NCBI GenBank assembly: GCA_048267305.1
Contig: JBLWXT010000003.1
Coordinates: 163,037-227,036, forward strand
Direction of reading: 5' to 3'
DNA length: 64,000 bases
Origin: Owenweeksia sp048267305
GTDB lineage: Bacteria > Bacteroidota > Bacteroidia > Flavobacteriales > Schleiferiaceae
The notes under the pieces are model-generated. The model searched no databases, was not told the origin of the DNA, and saw nothing but the letters and a program-made list of their open reading frames with translations. The translations under genes were made by a program, and so were the position numbers. This document shows positions 34,631 to 43,574 of this stretch, piece after piece (the stretch's first letter is position 1; each line of letters starts with the position of its first letter).

Positions 34631-35222
34631 CTTTTACAGCATCTTCCTCAGGAAACCACATTCTGTATGTGGAGTGTAGCTTTTGATTATAGAGATCAAT
34701 CATTTTAGCCTTTGAATGGGCAATTAGCCCAAGTGCAATATATTTTCTTTGATAAAATGGGAATGGTGATTTTAATGGAAACAGGTTCCCATCCATTATT
34801 ATCAGTCCTTTAATTCCCAGGTTTTCTGTCTCCGAAAATTCAGCAGTATAAATGGTACCGACCAAACTATCCGGGTGAACAGGTATGCGGTGAGCATTAA
34901 ACACATGGCCCTCAAAGTTTCCCTTGCGAATGTCTTCAGAAGAGGGAGCGTAAAAAAAGTACACTTTACAAAAATCAAAGGCATTGGTGAAAGAAAGCAG
35001 GATTTCCTTATTTTCCTGATAAAGGCGCTCTTTCATTCTTTCGGCTTCTTTTTCCCGTCCCTGTGCTTCTAAGGCAGAAATTGAGGCCTCATTGGTTTTA
35101 AGCCTCACCAATAAAGTACCGTTTTTTAGTTGCTGCAAATCCTCTTTTGCATTCTCTTTTGTGTATTGGCCAAATGTGGATATGGCCAGAAGCATAAGCA
35201 GAGGTAAAAGTAATTTGCGCAT
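34620..35222 (-). CDS. Secreted protein of unknown function
   Basis: 200 aa with signal peptide MRKLLLPLLMLLAISTFGQ. A coiled-coil-prone helix (SISALEAQGREKEAERMKER) precedes a compact domain with FDFCKVYFFYAPSSEDIRKG and FPLKSPFPFYQRKY. I do not recognise the family. Single gene, 56 bases from the next minus-strand gene upstream. Confidence 0.6.
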   Translation of the reverse strand: MRKLLLPLLMLLAISTFGQYTKENAKEDLQQLKNGTLLVRLKTNEASISALEAQGREKEAERMKERLYQENKEILLSFTNAFDFCKVYFFYAPSSEDIRKGNFEGHVFNAHRIPVHPDSLVGTIYTAEFSETENLGIKGLIIMDGNLFPLKSPFPFYQRKYIALGLIAHSKAKMIDLYNQKLHSTYRMWFPEEDAVKATP

Positions 35223-35278
35223 CTATAGGTATATTTTATAAACCATAAATATACTGAGGAGGAAGGGAAATCCACCAA

Positions 35279-36208
35279 TCACTGATCTAACGGCAGATTG
35301 TAAACCAGCCTGAGGTTTGCAATAAGGCCATCTTCAAATCTTTGGTTTTTTCTAAGCCTGTCGTCTCCAATACTGATTACGGTAATCCTAAAATCCATTT
35401 TATCGTCTCCTGCATATTGAGCGTAATCGCGGCTCAGCGCATAACCTACACGGGCCTCCAAATGAAAGTTGCCCTTCAGTCTATATCTGCCAAAAGCGGT
35501 AAGGTCAATGCTTTTACGCTCCATGTAATCTCCATTGTAGCCTTCCCCGCCAAGGGCATAGGATGTAACAAGGCCAAATTGGGCCACACCTGCAGTAAAG
35601 CGTTCGTTAAAGCGATAGCCGATTTTAGCATAGATAGGAACGAGCCCGCTTACATTCCATTTTGAGTTGCCCACTTGCCAGTCCAGATAAATGAGAGGAA
35701 CGAGCATGGAACTGAATAAATCCTGATTATACATGGCTCCAAATCGTATAATGAGCTTATCGCTGAATTTTTTTTCAAACAGACCAATAGCACCTAATTG
35801 TAAGCTTCGGCTATCCATATTTTGAAAATCACTCATCAGCCTTGGAGCCAGCAACAATTGTATGGCTCTATCCCTACTGAATTTTTGTACCCAGCCTGTT
35901 TGCAGAATAAAACCATGTAGTTGAATTGGGTTGTGAAGGCTATCGCCAAAATTTACGCTGGAATTTACAGCCGAGTAGTTATAGGTAAGGTCTGTGTACC
36001 AAATAGTTTTATTGTTTTTAAAAACCACAGGTAATTTAATATTCACTAAACCGGTGGTTTCGGTTGCTTTGGCAGGAATTTCTAAATAAGGCACCTCGGG
36101 GCTAAATTGGCCCGAAACGGTTATCAGATCTATACTTTGCTGAGCCTTGGTTGTATTGTAGGCCAGCAACATTACACAAACAAACAGAGGCAAGAAGTTA
36201 GCGCGCAT
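35279..36208 (-). CDS. Outer-membrane beta-barrel protein (DUF6268-like)
   Basis: 309 aa with a signal peptide (MRANFLPLFVCVMLLAYNTT). Alternating aromatic/hydrophobic strands across the whole length (WYTDLTYNYSAV, FILQTGWVQKF, RFGAMYNQDLFSS, NVSGLVPIYAKIGYRF) and a final strand LIANLRLVYNLPLDQ are typical of a small OM barrel. It resembles the DUF6268 group. Function unknown. Confidence 0.65.
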   Translation of the reverse strand: MRANFLPLFVCVMLLAYNTTKAQQSIDLITVSGQFSPEVPYLEIPAKATETTGLVNIKLPVVFKNNKTIWYTDLTYNYSAVNSSVNFGDSLHNPIQLHGFILQTGWVQKFSRDRAIQLLLAPRLMSDFQNMDSRSLQLGAIGLFEKKFSDKLIIRFGAMYNQDLFSSMLVPLIYLDWQVGNSKWNVSGLVPIYAKIGYRFNERFTAGVAQFGLVTSYALGGEGYNGDYMERKSIDLTAFGRYRLKGNFHLEARVGYALSRDYAQYAGDDKMDFRITVISIGDDRLRKNQRFEDGLIANLRLVYNLPLDQ

Positions 36209-36254
36209 AGGTTTAAGTTAAGCTGAATCGAAGAAACGAAAATTTATTGTGTGC

Positions 36255-36962
36255 TTATTCTTTATTCGCTTCCTGCTGCAGATGATCCGTATAAAGGATG
36301 CCTCGGAGGTGGTCAATCTCATGCTGGAAAATTACAGATGTAAATCCCTCTACAGTTTCCCTATGATGCGTGCCGTCCATTTTATCATATTCAATATTAA
36401 TGCTTTTGGCACGAGTATATAAGGTGTCCAACCTATTGGGGATGGAGAGACATCCTTCCAGTTCTACCTGTTTTTCATCACTATAATTTGTAATAACAGG
36501 ATTTAGGTAAACCTCAAAAGGCATCCCGGATTTATCGAAGCGTTGCACCCAAATAATATTTTTTAAGATACCCACCTGAGGTGCAGCAATGCCCACACCC
36601 ATATTGGTGCTATCGGTAACCGTTTGGTATAATCTTTTTACAAAATACTTTAGCGCAGGGTCTTCAGCATCAGGTTTAATGTAAGCGGAAGGCGTTCTCA
36701 GAACAACTGAATCAGTTGGGATGGTGATTAGGAAAACCCGCATTGGGTCAAGTGAATCTCCGGCCATTATCATACCCATCTCCTTATGGGTAAAGCGGCC
36801 TTCGTTAGGGAGATTTTTGGTGAGGGAGCAGGAGGCTAACAGGATAATAAGGAACAGACATGAGACAAGAGATTTTAGATTTGAGACCTGAGATTGACAG
36901 TACCAGGCCCAGGTAATAATATCTAGCTTTTTTGAAGTATTATTCATCTGAAATTCTCTCAA
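36255..36962 (-). CDS. def: Peptide deformylase-like protein with lipoprotein-type leader
   Basis: 235 aa. All three deformylase motifs are intact: GVGIAAPQVG (GxGxAAxQ), EGCLSIP and QHEIDHLRG (HExxH), so metal binding and catalysis are expected. Ahead of the domain is LIILLASCSLTKN, a lipobox, preceded by an ~35-residue leader part of which (QSQVSNLKSLVS) is encoded by an AT-rich repeat at 36862-36900. The true start is uncertain (36962 or the ATG five codons later). A lipid-anchored, periplasmic deformylase is odd, since N-formyl removal happens in the cytoplasm. Confidence 0.8.
   Translation of the reverse strand: MREFQMNNTSKKLDIITWAWYCQSQVSNLKSLVSCLFLIILLASCSLTKNLPNEGRFTHKEMGMIMAGDSLDPMRVFLITIPTDSVVLRTPSAYIKPDAEDPALKYFVKRLYQTVTDSTNMGVGIAAPQVGILKNIIWVQRFDKSGMPFEVYLNPVITNYSDEKQVELEGCLSIPNRLDTLYTRAKSINIEYDKMDGTHHRETVEGFTSVIFQHEIDHLRGILYTDHLQQEANKE
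36862..36900. repeat. AT-rich TTTTAGATTTGAGA-type repeat inside deformylase leader
   Basis: The run GAGACAAGAGATTTTAGATT and TGAGACCTGAGATTGACAG is built of near-repeats of (T)GAGA(C)/(T)TTAGATTTGAGA. Related runs are at 3191-3223. In the minus-strand frame it encodes SQVSNLKSLVS, joining the leader of the deformylase-like lipoprotein. Confidence 0.45.
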
Positions 36963-37011
36963 AAAATGAAGTATGGTCTAGTATCTCATATCCGGAGTAT
37001 AACATCTAAAC

Positions 37012-38124
37012 TCAAATCCCCAACGCCTTAGCCGTAGCAGCGGGCACAGCACTTTTATGAATCATTACGGAAATGGTTTTAAGCCTCATGTACGCTTCAC
37101 TCATATAAACATAGCCGCCATTGGCCACTCGTGAACCTGTACCCCAGGAGTTTTTAACCTTGTAATAGCGATTGCCGTTTTGATCTGTAACAACACCGGT
37201 AATATGCATCAGGTGGTCATCTGTAGTGCTTTGGATTTCAAAAAGCTCCTGGCGATAAGCCTGTGTGATTTTCATTTCGGGCATTGGTTTTTTCAAGGCT
37301 TCCTTGTTTTTGGAGGGATCAGCAGGAATTACAGCTACGCCATCTCCCGCGGAAAAAGTTTCCTCGCTAACATCGCAATCCAGCTCAATGGTATATCCGT
37401 TTTTAAGGGCCTCATCAATCACGGTCATCATTTCATCCAAAGGCACATTATACATACTGCCATTGCTGAAGTTATCGGGAATGTTGAGTATAAAATTGCT
37501 GTAGAACGGCTGATGGCTGAAGGAGGTAATCGTTACATAATCGTTGGGGTTAATGCCCGTCATCTCTAAAAATGATTTGGGCGTATATTCCTTGCCTTCA
37601 TATTTAAAGGTGGCAGGAGCTTCACCAAGGTGATAGTCTAAGGTAGAATCCACCGAGGCGCGCCATTTAGGACTTAAAGTGCCGTTCGGACGTTCATTAT
37701 ATTTCTTCACAAGAGCTTCAAGTTCATCGGCAAGTTTAGAGTGGTCGTGGCCTTCAACACCATCTTTAATACCTGTATAAGCGCTGTTGGGCACAATGCC
37801 GTATCTCGTTACTGAGTTGATTACATCATGAGCTAATCCTCCCTCGCTAAACTGGGCTTTGCCCTGGCGCATCAGGTAATTTTCCGCTTTGGCGGGATAA
37901 GTAAAGCGAACGTTATACATCTCCGAAAGGTCAATATCCTTTCCACTGATTCGCATTATTTCCGACTCAAGAAAGGAAGAAGTAGAAAAACTCCAGCAAG
38001 TACCCGTGCGGCCCTGACTGATTACAGGCGTGGTTTCAAGATTTATCTCATCGGTAAACTTATAGCCCTGAGCAAATAGGGTTGAGGTAAATACGAAGGC
38101 AAATAGGAGAATGAAGTTTTTCAT
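37012..38124 (-). CDS. Secreted C1 aminopeptidase (PepC/bleomycin hydrolase type)
   Basis: 370 aa from the ATG at 38124, which gives a signal peptide (MKNFILLFAFVFTSTLFAQG). A longer start at 38211 would bury it. Papain-fold motifs: QGRTGTCWSFSTSSFLESE (catalytic Cys in TCWSF), HLMHITGVVTD (His) and YYKVKNSWGTGSRVANGGYV (Asn). Closest in plan to aminopeptidase C, but exported, unlike the cytoplasmic enzyme of other bacteria. Single gene. Confidence 0.9.
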   Translation of the reverse strand: MKNFILLFAFVFTSTLFAQGYKFTDEINLETTPVISQGRTGTCWSFSTSSFLESEIMRISGKDIDLSEMYNVRFTYPAKAENYLMRQGKAQFSEGGLAHDVINSVTRYGIVPNSAYTGIKDGVEGHDHSKLADELEALVKKYNERPNGTLSPKWRASVDSTLDYHLGEAPATFKYEGKEYTPKSFLEMTGINPNDYVTITSFSHQPFYSNFILNIPDNFSNGSMYNVPLDEMMTVIDEALKNGYTIELDCDVSEETFSAGDGVAVIPADPSKNKEALKKPMPEMKITQAYRQELFEIQSTTDDHLMHITGVVTDQNGNRYYKVKNSWGTGSRVANGGYVYMSEAYMRLKTISVMIHKSAVPAATAKALGI

Positions 38125-38270
38125 TTTATGAATGATGTATGTTAAACAGATAGATATGCTGGCGAATGTAAGAAATGGTATCAATTTATTATTGTCGAAT
38201 AGAATCCACAATATGGAGGTGCATTTGTAGAATTGAATCCACAGATTAAGAGAGGCTTTGCTTTTCTGAA

Positions 38271-38603
38271 TTATTCGTTTTTGATTACCCTCAAAATTAG
38301 CCTCGTTAGAACGGTGTATAAAATGGCTGTCAAGAAAATTGAAATTAGAAAGTAATAAGAATTTGTAAGTGCCGTATTTCTGGATATAAATCTGGCCAGT
38401 TTAAAAGGAATGAACACGAACCATCCAAAAGAATCAGAAGCAATAGCCAAAATTTCACTATTTCCAGCTTGGCCTTCACTTCGCGCAAACACGGCATAGG
38501 ATATAAAGGTGATGAGCAAAACGTAAGATAGAAACAGAATGACTATTCGAAGAATTGTGATAAATCTATTTTCATTCCTATTGGTTGTCAATGGGTTCCT
38601 CAT
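38271..38603 (-). CDS. Small membrane protein, unknown
   Basis: 110 aa with membrane helices at about 16-38, 50-65 and 80-103. Ends ten bases downstream of the next minus-strand gene's stop, so probably a two-gene unit. More AT-rich than its neighbours. I do not recognise it. Confidence 0.6.
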   Translation of the reverse strand: MRNPLTTNRNENRFITILRIVILFLSYVLLITFISYAVFARSEGQAGNSEILAIASDSFGWFVFIPFKLARFISRNTALTNSYYFLISIFLTAILYTVLTRLILRVIKNE

Positions 38604-38612
38604 TATTAAATT

Positions 38613-39179
38613 CTAATCACAACCGGAAAAGCCTGCTTCATAGCACACTCCATCCTTTAGCTGAATATAAATTTTATCGCAGCCTTCAAATGGATTCTTA
38701 CTAGAATAGAAGTAGAACAAAGCACTATCACCTGATAGATGTTGAGTAAAATGATAGGGGCCTAAGAGCGATTCAATTTCTCCAAGATTTCTATTGATTA
38801 AGATTTTGGAGTTAATAATATCACTAACCATTTTTCCTTCAGAATGCGCTGGATGGCCTCCATAGGTACGGTTAAAATTTATTGCTGATTTCCACTCTTT
38901 GGAGTTGAAAGATGGTCCATAAAACTTCATTAAGACAAATGGAATCCAGAATATACAGAAGATTGAAATCGTAATAATAAGAGGTTTTTTCCTTTTATTA
39001 AATACAACCAAATAGGGAATAAGCCATAATAGATTTAAAACTCCTACCCACAGAATTGCATAGTTTTCGGAGATGTCAACAGGCGTTTCTATAGAAGAAA
39101 CAAAAGCCAAGATGGTCCCCGCTACAGTGAGGATGATACCGAGTAAGATTTGAATTAAATAATCCTTACCAAAAGTCAT
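38613..39179 (-). CDS. Membrane protein, unknown
   Basis: 188 aa. Three N-terminal membrane helices (IQILLGIILTVAGTILAFVS, AILWVGVLNLLWLIPYLVVF, TISIFCIFWIPFVLMKFYG) are followed by a ~95-residue soluble tail with ESLLGPYHFTQHL and SALFYFYSSKNPFEGCDKIY, ending CYEAGFSGCD. Shares a transcript with the small membrane protein after it. The family is unknown to me. Confidence 0.6.
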   Translation of the reverse strand: MTFGKDYLIQILLGIILTVAGTILAFVSSIETPVDISENYAILWVGVLNLLWLIPYLVVFNKRKKPLIITISIFCIFWIPFVLMKFYGPSFNSKEWKSAINFNRTYGGHPAHSEGKMVSDIINSKILINRNLGEIESLLGPYHFTQHLSGDSALFYFYSSKNPFEGCDKIYIQLKDGVCYEAGFSGCD

Positions 39180-39240
39180 TAGCGTTTATTGAATAGCTAA
39201 TTTGAACGTAAATTTACATCTCATATTGAGTTATACTTTT

Positions 39241-40452
39241 TCAAGTATCAAATTTTTCAATCCTCTTCACAATCTCATCCCCAATAGCCAATCCAGCAGT
39301 AGCGGCAGGGGAAGGCGCATTAATAACGTGTATGGAATTACCGATTTGCTCAAGATAAAAATCATCCACCAAGCTTCCGTCTGATTTTAGTGCCTGAGCT
39401 CTTACTCCCGAGCGGGCAGGAATGATTTCATCCATAGTGAGTGAGGGTAACATACCATGAAGAGCCGTGAGGAACAGCTTTTTTGAAAATGCCCTTTTAT
39501 ACTCATCTATGCCTTTGGCGGTATGCTTTTTAAATAACTTTAAAGTTCCCGGAAAGGTTAAGGCATCAAGGGTGTCCTTCAGGTTAAAGGCTGTGCGAGA
39601 ATAGCCCTCACGCTTAAATGAGAATACGGCATTGGGTCCGCATTCTACCGACCCATCTGTCATTCGGGTAAAGTGAACTCCAAGGAATGGAAAGGCCGGA
39701 TCAGGCACCGGGTAAATCAGGTTTTTTACTTTATGAATGGCGTTTTCGGTCAGTTCGTAATAATCTCCGCGAAAGCCAACAATGGCAACATCAAGCTTTA
39801 AGCCTTCCATCTCCGCCATTCTATCGGCTTGCAGGCCGGCACAAAACACTTTCTTTTTTAAGGTGAATTTTCCTTGAGAAGTAATAAGACCGGATTGCCC
39901 GTCTTCACTAAAACTATTTAATACTTTGGTGTTGAGGAGTATTCGGCTCTCCGGATTTATTCCCACAATAAGTTCTGCCAGCTTTTGGCAAAGTCCTTTA
40001 AAGTCTATTATCCCGGTTTGGGGGACATGAATGGCCTGAATTCCTTTGGCAAATGGTTCAAATTCGGCTATTTCATCAGGGCCAATCATTCGCAAATCGG
40101 AAAGGCCATTCTCTGTTCCACGTTCCATAATTCCCTGTAAAATGGGAAGTTCGGCTTCTTTGGTTGCCAGAATAATTTTCCCGCAAACGTCATGCGCAAC
40201 ATGGTGTTCTCTGGCGAAAGCCACTAATTGCTCGCGGCCATCCATACAGTTTTTGGCCTTGTAAGAGCCTGGCTTATAATAAATTCCAGAATGGATTACC
40301 CCCGAATTTCTGCCCGTTTGGTGATTGCTTACAGTTGCTTCTTTGTCAAATACGGCAACAGTAAGGTGAGGATACTTCAGTTGAAATTTGTAGGCTGTGG
40401 CAAGCCCAACAATTCCGGCACCTACTACACCAAGGTCAAATGTATTTTTCAA
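39241..40452 (-). CDS. lhgO: L-2-hydroxyglutarate oxidase
   Basis: 403 aa FAD-dependent oxidoreductase of the DAO superfamily. FAD loop LGVVGAGIVGLATAYKF, NHQTGRNSGVIHSGIYYKPG with LhgO-type wording, FLGVHFTRMTDGSVECGPNA and INAPSPAATAGLAIGDEIV. Oxidises L-2-hydroxyglutarate to 2-oxoglutarate, reducing quinone. Single gene. The next gene upstream is 55 bases away. Confidence 0.93.
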   Translation of the reverse strand: MKNTFDLGVVGAGIVGLATAYKFQLKYPHLTVAVFDKEATVSNHQTGRNSGVIHSGIYYKPGSYKAKNCMDGREQLVAFAREHHVAHDVCGKIILATKEAELPILQGIMERGTENGLSDLRMIGPDEIAEFEPFAKGIQAIHVPQTGIIDFKGLCQKLAELIVGINPESRILLNTKVLNSFSEDGQSGLITSQGKFTLKKKVFCAGLQADRMAEMEGLKLDVAIVGFRGDYYELTENAIHKVKNLIYPVPDPAFPFLGVHFTRMTDGSVECGPNAVFSFKREGYSRTAFNLKDTLDALTFPGTLKLFKKHTAKGIDEYKRAFSKKLFLTALHGMLPSLTMDEIIPARSGVRAQALKSDGSLVDDFYLEQIGNSIHVINAPSPAATAGLAIGDEIVKRIEKFDT

Positions 40453-40507
40453 TGGAATGGATTTAATGCTAAAGTAACAAGATACTTGAGTCGCAATCGG
40501 ATGAAAG

Positions 40508-41464
40508 CTACTCCGCTTGAGGTAATTTTGGTTTTACAATGGTAAACACCCTGGAAACATTAAAGCCCAGATGAATGGCCCCGTCTTTCCATTTGCCAGG
40601 CGTTTGGGCTATGGTATACGGATCGGCAATGCCTCTTGAATTGGTGAGGAATATCTGGAAAACATGTCCTCCTGTTTCAATATCCACACCCACAGAAAGT
40701 ACGTTTTGATTTTCCTGCATATGGATATCGGCACCTAAAGTTGAGAGCCCGGTTTCCAAGGGGTTTAGCTGATAAATATATTCCAGCGAAAGGCCTACTT
40801 GCTGTGTGATTTTTTGTCGTGCTGCAAAACCAAGTGAAAAAATATCATTGCTCTCACCGGCAAGGCTTACCAGGTTGAAATGCACATGTGTAGGAACAAT
40901 CTCCATAGAAAAGTTTGGAGAAAACTTACGGGCAATTATCAGTTGGTTGGTAAAACTAAAACGATCGGTTTCATTAAAAGGAACCGTCACGTTTTCATAT
41001 TTCTCATTATTGTAGGTGACTGATGAATATCCCACAATAGAAACAGGCATTATGCGGGCACCCTTGCTTTGTCGTGCCAACCTATATTTTGCAAAACCTG
41101 AATATGTGCGAGGAAAGGATGTGCCCGAAGAGAGTCCGAGATTTAGCCAGTCCGTTACGCCATAATCCAGCTGCAAGGCTACTTCGGCTTTATTCAATCC
41201 CAGATTATTGTAAAAGTAGTCATCATCAAAAGCACCAAACCTGTGGATAAATACGTATTGTAATACCCCCTTGGCGGGAAGTTGAGGTGATTGTAGGTTT
41301 ATGGCTCGGGTACCCTTAAAAGTAGCAAAGGCATATTCTACAGTTTCCTCCTGCTCCGATTCCAAATCGGCCAATAAATCGTCTTGAGCTGAGAGTTCGG
41401 TACTGAAAAAACAAAGGCAGAGCGCTGAAGCCAGTGCCCTGCCAAATAACTTACTTTTTGTCAT
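40508..41464 (-). CDS. DUF5777-family outer-membrane barrel
   Basis: 318 aa with a signal peptide (LASALCLCFFSTELSAQ). Family wording: FATFKGTRAINLQSPQLPAKG, LQYVFIHRFG, YGVTDWLNLGLSSG, QKITQQVGLSLEYIYQLNP and HVFQIFLTNSRGIADPYTI. Predicted outer-membrane beta-barrel. Fourth gene of the cytochrome-YceI operon. It overlaps yceI by 14 bases. Role unknown, but the association with heme lipoproteins points to electron transfer at the cell surface (inference). Confidence 0.8.
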   Translation of the reverse strand: MTKSKLFGRALASALCLCFFSTELSAQDDLLADLESEQEETVEYAFATFKGTRAINLQSPQLPAKGVLQYVFIHRFGAFDDDYFYNNLGLNKAEVALQLDYGVTDWLNLGLSSGTSFPRTYSGFAKYRLARQSKGARIMPVSIVGYSSVTYNNEKYENVTVPFNETDRFSFTNQLIIARKFSPNFSMEIVPTHVHFNLVSLAGESNDIFSLGFAARQKITQQVGLSLEYIYQLNPLETGLSTLGADIHMQENQNVLSVGVDIETGGHVFQIFLTNSRGIADPYTIAQTPGKWKDGAIHLGFNVSRVFTIVKPKLPQAE

Positions 41465-41993
41465 AGCTTATTTTAACGGTAACCTCAATCACGGAGGATA
41501 TGTTATCCTTTTTCCCTGCGGGGATTACAACTCCGTAATCCTCTGGTTTTATTTTGAATTCGCTTGCCAGTGAAACTTTGCCGTCTTTAACAATTATGGT
41601 GGCGGTTTCGGTCATTTTCTTATCAACGCCATGCACAGTCATTACTCCTGTAAAAGTGGCTTTGTAAGTGCCATCTTCAGATAAGTCCAACTCGGCAAAA
41701 TTGCTAATCGTTCCTTTAAAGGTAGCATTAGGGAACTCGCTACTTTCCATGTAGTTTTCATTGAAATGTTCTTGCATTAAAGCTTTTTCAAACTGAAATC
41801 CCTTTATAGGAACAAGAAAGGCAAACTCACCATTTTCGGCATTTATGATACTGGAAACCTGTTTGTTTACGGCTTCAATATTTTCAACTGGCGCTTCAGA
41901 AAAGAACTTTACATAGCCAGTTCGTGTAGAAAGCTTTTGGGCCGAAACTCCAAGGGAGAATAAAAGGGCCAGAGCAATTAATTTGATTTTCAT
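41451..41993 (-). CDS. YceI-family lipid-binding protein
   Basis: 180 aa with signal peptide MKIKLIALALLFSLGVSAQ. YceI lipocalin-like barrel, with FSEAPVENIEAVNKQVSSII, SSEFPNATFKGTI, FTGVMTVHGVDKKMTETAT and KISYDKK. Binds isoprenoid-like or lipid ligands in the periplasm. It begins 20 bases after the cytochrome-type gene and overlaps the barrel gene. Confidence 0.9.
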   Translation of the reverse strand: MKIKLIALALLFSLGVSAQKLSTRTGYVKFFSEAPVENIEAVNKQVSSIINAENGEFAFLVPIKGFQFEKALMQEHFNENYMESSEFPNATFKGTISNFAELDLSEDGTYKATFTGVMTVHGVDKKMTETATIIVKDGKVSLASEFKIKPEDYGVVIPAGKKDNISSVIEVTVKISYDKK

Positions 41994-42013
41994 ATTAAAG
42001 AGGGGTTTTAGTA

Positions 42014-42388
42014 TTAATTATTCTGGGCTCCATTGCGCACCCATTTCAAAATTTTATCAATGTCGCATTGAGACAACATGCCACCAGGGGGCATAATAGC
42101 TACCTGATTTCCCGTAATTCTGTCGTGGAGGCGGTTGTCTTTTGCAATACTTTCAATATCTGCATAGGAGTTAAGATCAAGCCCCGACTGTCTGTTTGCG
42201 GTGTTATGACATCCCGAAAGGGCACAGTTTTCCGTGAAAATAGGTTTTATGGTGGCCATAAAGGTTGTACTCGTTGTATCACAATTGTTTTGGTAGTTGC
42301 TATATAAATCCTCCTTATTGTCGCTATAGCAGGAAGTGGTGATACCAACTAATAATAGTGCAGCTAGTGTTGAGAGTAGTTGTTTCAT
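42014..42388 (-). CDS. Monoheme cytochrome c-like lipoprotein with CX4CH
   Basis: I use the ATG at 42388 (MKQLLSTLAALLLVGITTSC), which follows the previous stop by five bases. A longer start at 42424 would overlap it. About 124 aa. Lipobox TTSC. The putative heme site is TENCALSGCHNTANRQSGLD (C-x4-CH instead of CxxCH) with a late Met (IMPPGGMLSQCD) as possible axial ligand. Planctomycete-type/PSCyt domain plan. Part of the four-gene operon. Confidence 0.8.
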   Translation of the reverse strand: MKQLLSTLAALLLVGITTSCYSDNKEDLYSNYQNNCDTTSTTFMATIKPIFTENCALSGCHNTANRQSGLDLNSYADIESIAKDNRLHDRITGNQVAIMPPGGMLSQCDIDKILKWVRNGAQNN

Positions 42389-42393
42389 AGTTA

Positions 42394-43122
42394 TTAATTG
42401 TTGGGTACTCCAGCCTTTACCCACGCTTCAATTTGTTTGAGTTTACAATCGTCAAGTTTAATGCCGCTGGGTGGCATTACAGGTAGTCCGCTGCGGTGGT
42501 TTATCCTTGGGATAACCTGATTGTTTACCACGGCATCTGCTCGGTTATTATAGTTTGTAAGCAGGAGGCCTCCTGCCGGGCTGGCCCCTGAATGACATAC
42601 GGAACAAGATATATCAAATATAGGTTTGATATGTTTTTGATAGGAAATATTCAGAGTATCACATTCGTCACAGCTTAAATTTTGTGCTCCCTGTAAAATC
42701 CATTGTTCAATGAGATCAATTTCTGACTGACTTAGGGCCTTTCTGGGAGAAGGCGGCATTCTGTCGCCTAAGTCTGTATCGGTAATCGCTTCAAATATTT
42801 TCCCTGCGTTTAAATCTCCGCCTTTTATCTTTCCGGTGGAAATAATGTTTTGATAGCTGTCCAGAATAATCCCCTTATTAGCGGTACCTGCATTGTGGCA
42901 ACCGGGAATGGCACAATTGGACGAGAATATGGGTAGAACGTCTGTGCTGAAGTAAACCGTATCGGGATCACAAGGCTTGATGCTGGGGCCTTGAGTAGTA
43001 TCTATTGGATCTTTGATGGTATCATTACCCATTCCTGCCGGTGGAGCAGGAAATGGCTCGTGGACACAGGAAATCCAAATAGTAGCAAGTACAATAACAG
43101 CTATAAAAGACTTTATTTTCAT
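42394..43122 (-). CDS. Diheme cytochrome c-like lipoprotein (CX4CH plus CXXCH)
   Basis: 242 aa. Leader MKIKSFIAVIVLATIWISCV with lipobox WISC. Two domains in tandem: the first with SSNCAIPGCHNAGTANKGI (C-x4-CH) and DRMPPSPRKALSQSEID, the second with ISCSVCHSGASPAGG (CxxCH) and GLPVMPPSGIKLDDCKLKQI. The M-P-P-x pattern after each site is typical of this cytochrome group. First gene of the operon with the monoheme protein, YceI and DUF5777. Likely periplasmic or outer-membrane electron carrier. Confidence 0.82.
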   Translation of the reverse strand: MKIKSFIAVIVLATIWISCVHEPFPAPPAGMGNDTIKDPIDTTQGPSIKPCDPDTVYFSTDVLPIFSSNCAIPGCHNAGTANKGIILDSYQNIISTGKIKGGDLNAGKIFEAITDTDLGDRMPPSPRKALSQSEIDLIEQWILQGAQNLSCDECDTLNISYQKHIKPIFDISCSVCHSGASPAGGLLLTNYNNRADAVVNNQVIPRINHRSGLPVMPPSGIKLDDCKLKQIEAWVKAGVPNN

Positions 43123-43184
43123 TTAGGATTGGGTTAGTGCGAAGAAATAAAAATTCTACTTTCACACAAATTTAAAGTTTAAAC

Positions 43185-43574
43185 ATGAAAAAGATAGTCT
43201 TAATAATCTTAGCACTTGCGGTAGTTGGCGGTATAGGGGCTTATTTTTATGTATTTCATAAACCGCATCGCGATCTAGTAAATGAGGAAGCGGCCCTTAG
43301 CGAGCAGGCAAACGTACTGGCAGATAAGTTTAGAGAGAATGTAGAATCGGCAAATACGGTTTATTTGGATCAGGTACTTGCCATAAAGGGCATTGCAGCC
43401 GAGGTTCACCCTGATCACATTTTACTCGAGGGCGGGGTGTACTGTACTTTTGCAGAAGATGCCCAAAACCCGTTAGTTGACCCGGGAAGTGAAGTGACCA
43501 TCAAGGGCCGTGTGGTAGGTTATGATGATTTATTTGAAGAGGTGAAGATGGATTTTTGCCAGGTGGTTCAATGA
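43185..43574 (+). CDS. tRNA_anti-like OB-fold protein
   Basis: 129 aa. N-terminal membrane anchor (IVLIILALAVVGGIGAYFYV) followed by an OB-fold segment ASTVYLDQ-like (TVYLDQVLAIKGIAAEV) and GGVYCTFAEDA, VDPGSEVTIKGRVVGYD. Matches the small 'tRNA_anti-like' membrane-anchored proteins of Bacteroidota. Role unknown. Convergent with the MFS gene. Confidence 0.75.
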   Translation: MKKIVLIILALAVVGGIGAYFYVFHKPHRDLVNEEAALSEQANVLADKFRENVESANTVYLDQVLAIKGIAAEVHPDHILLEGGVYCTFAEDAQNPLVDPGSEVTIKGRVVGYDDLFEEVKMDFCQVVQ

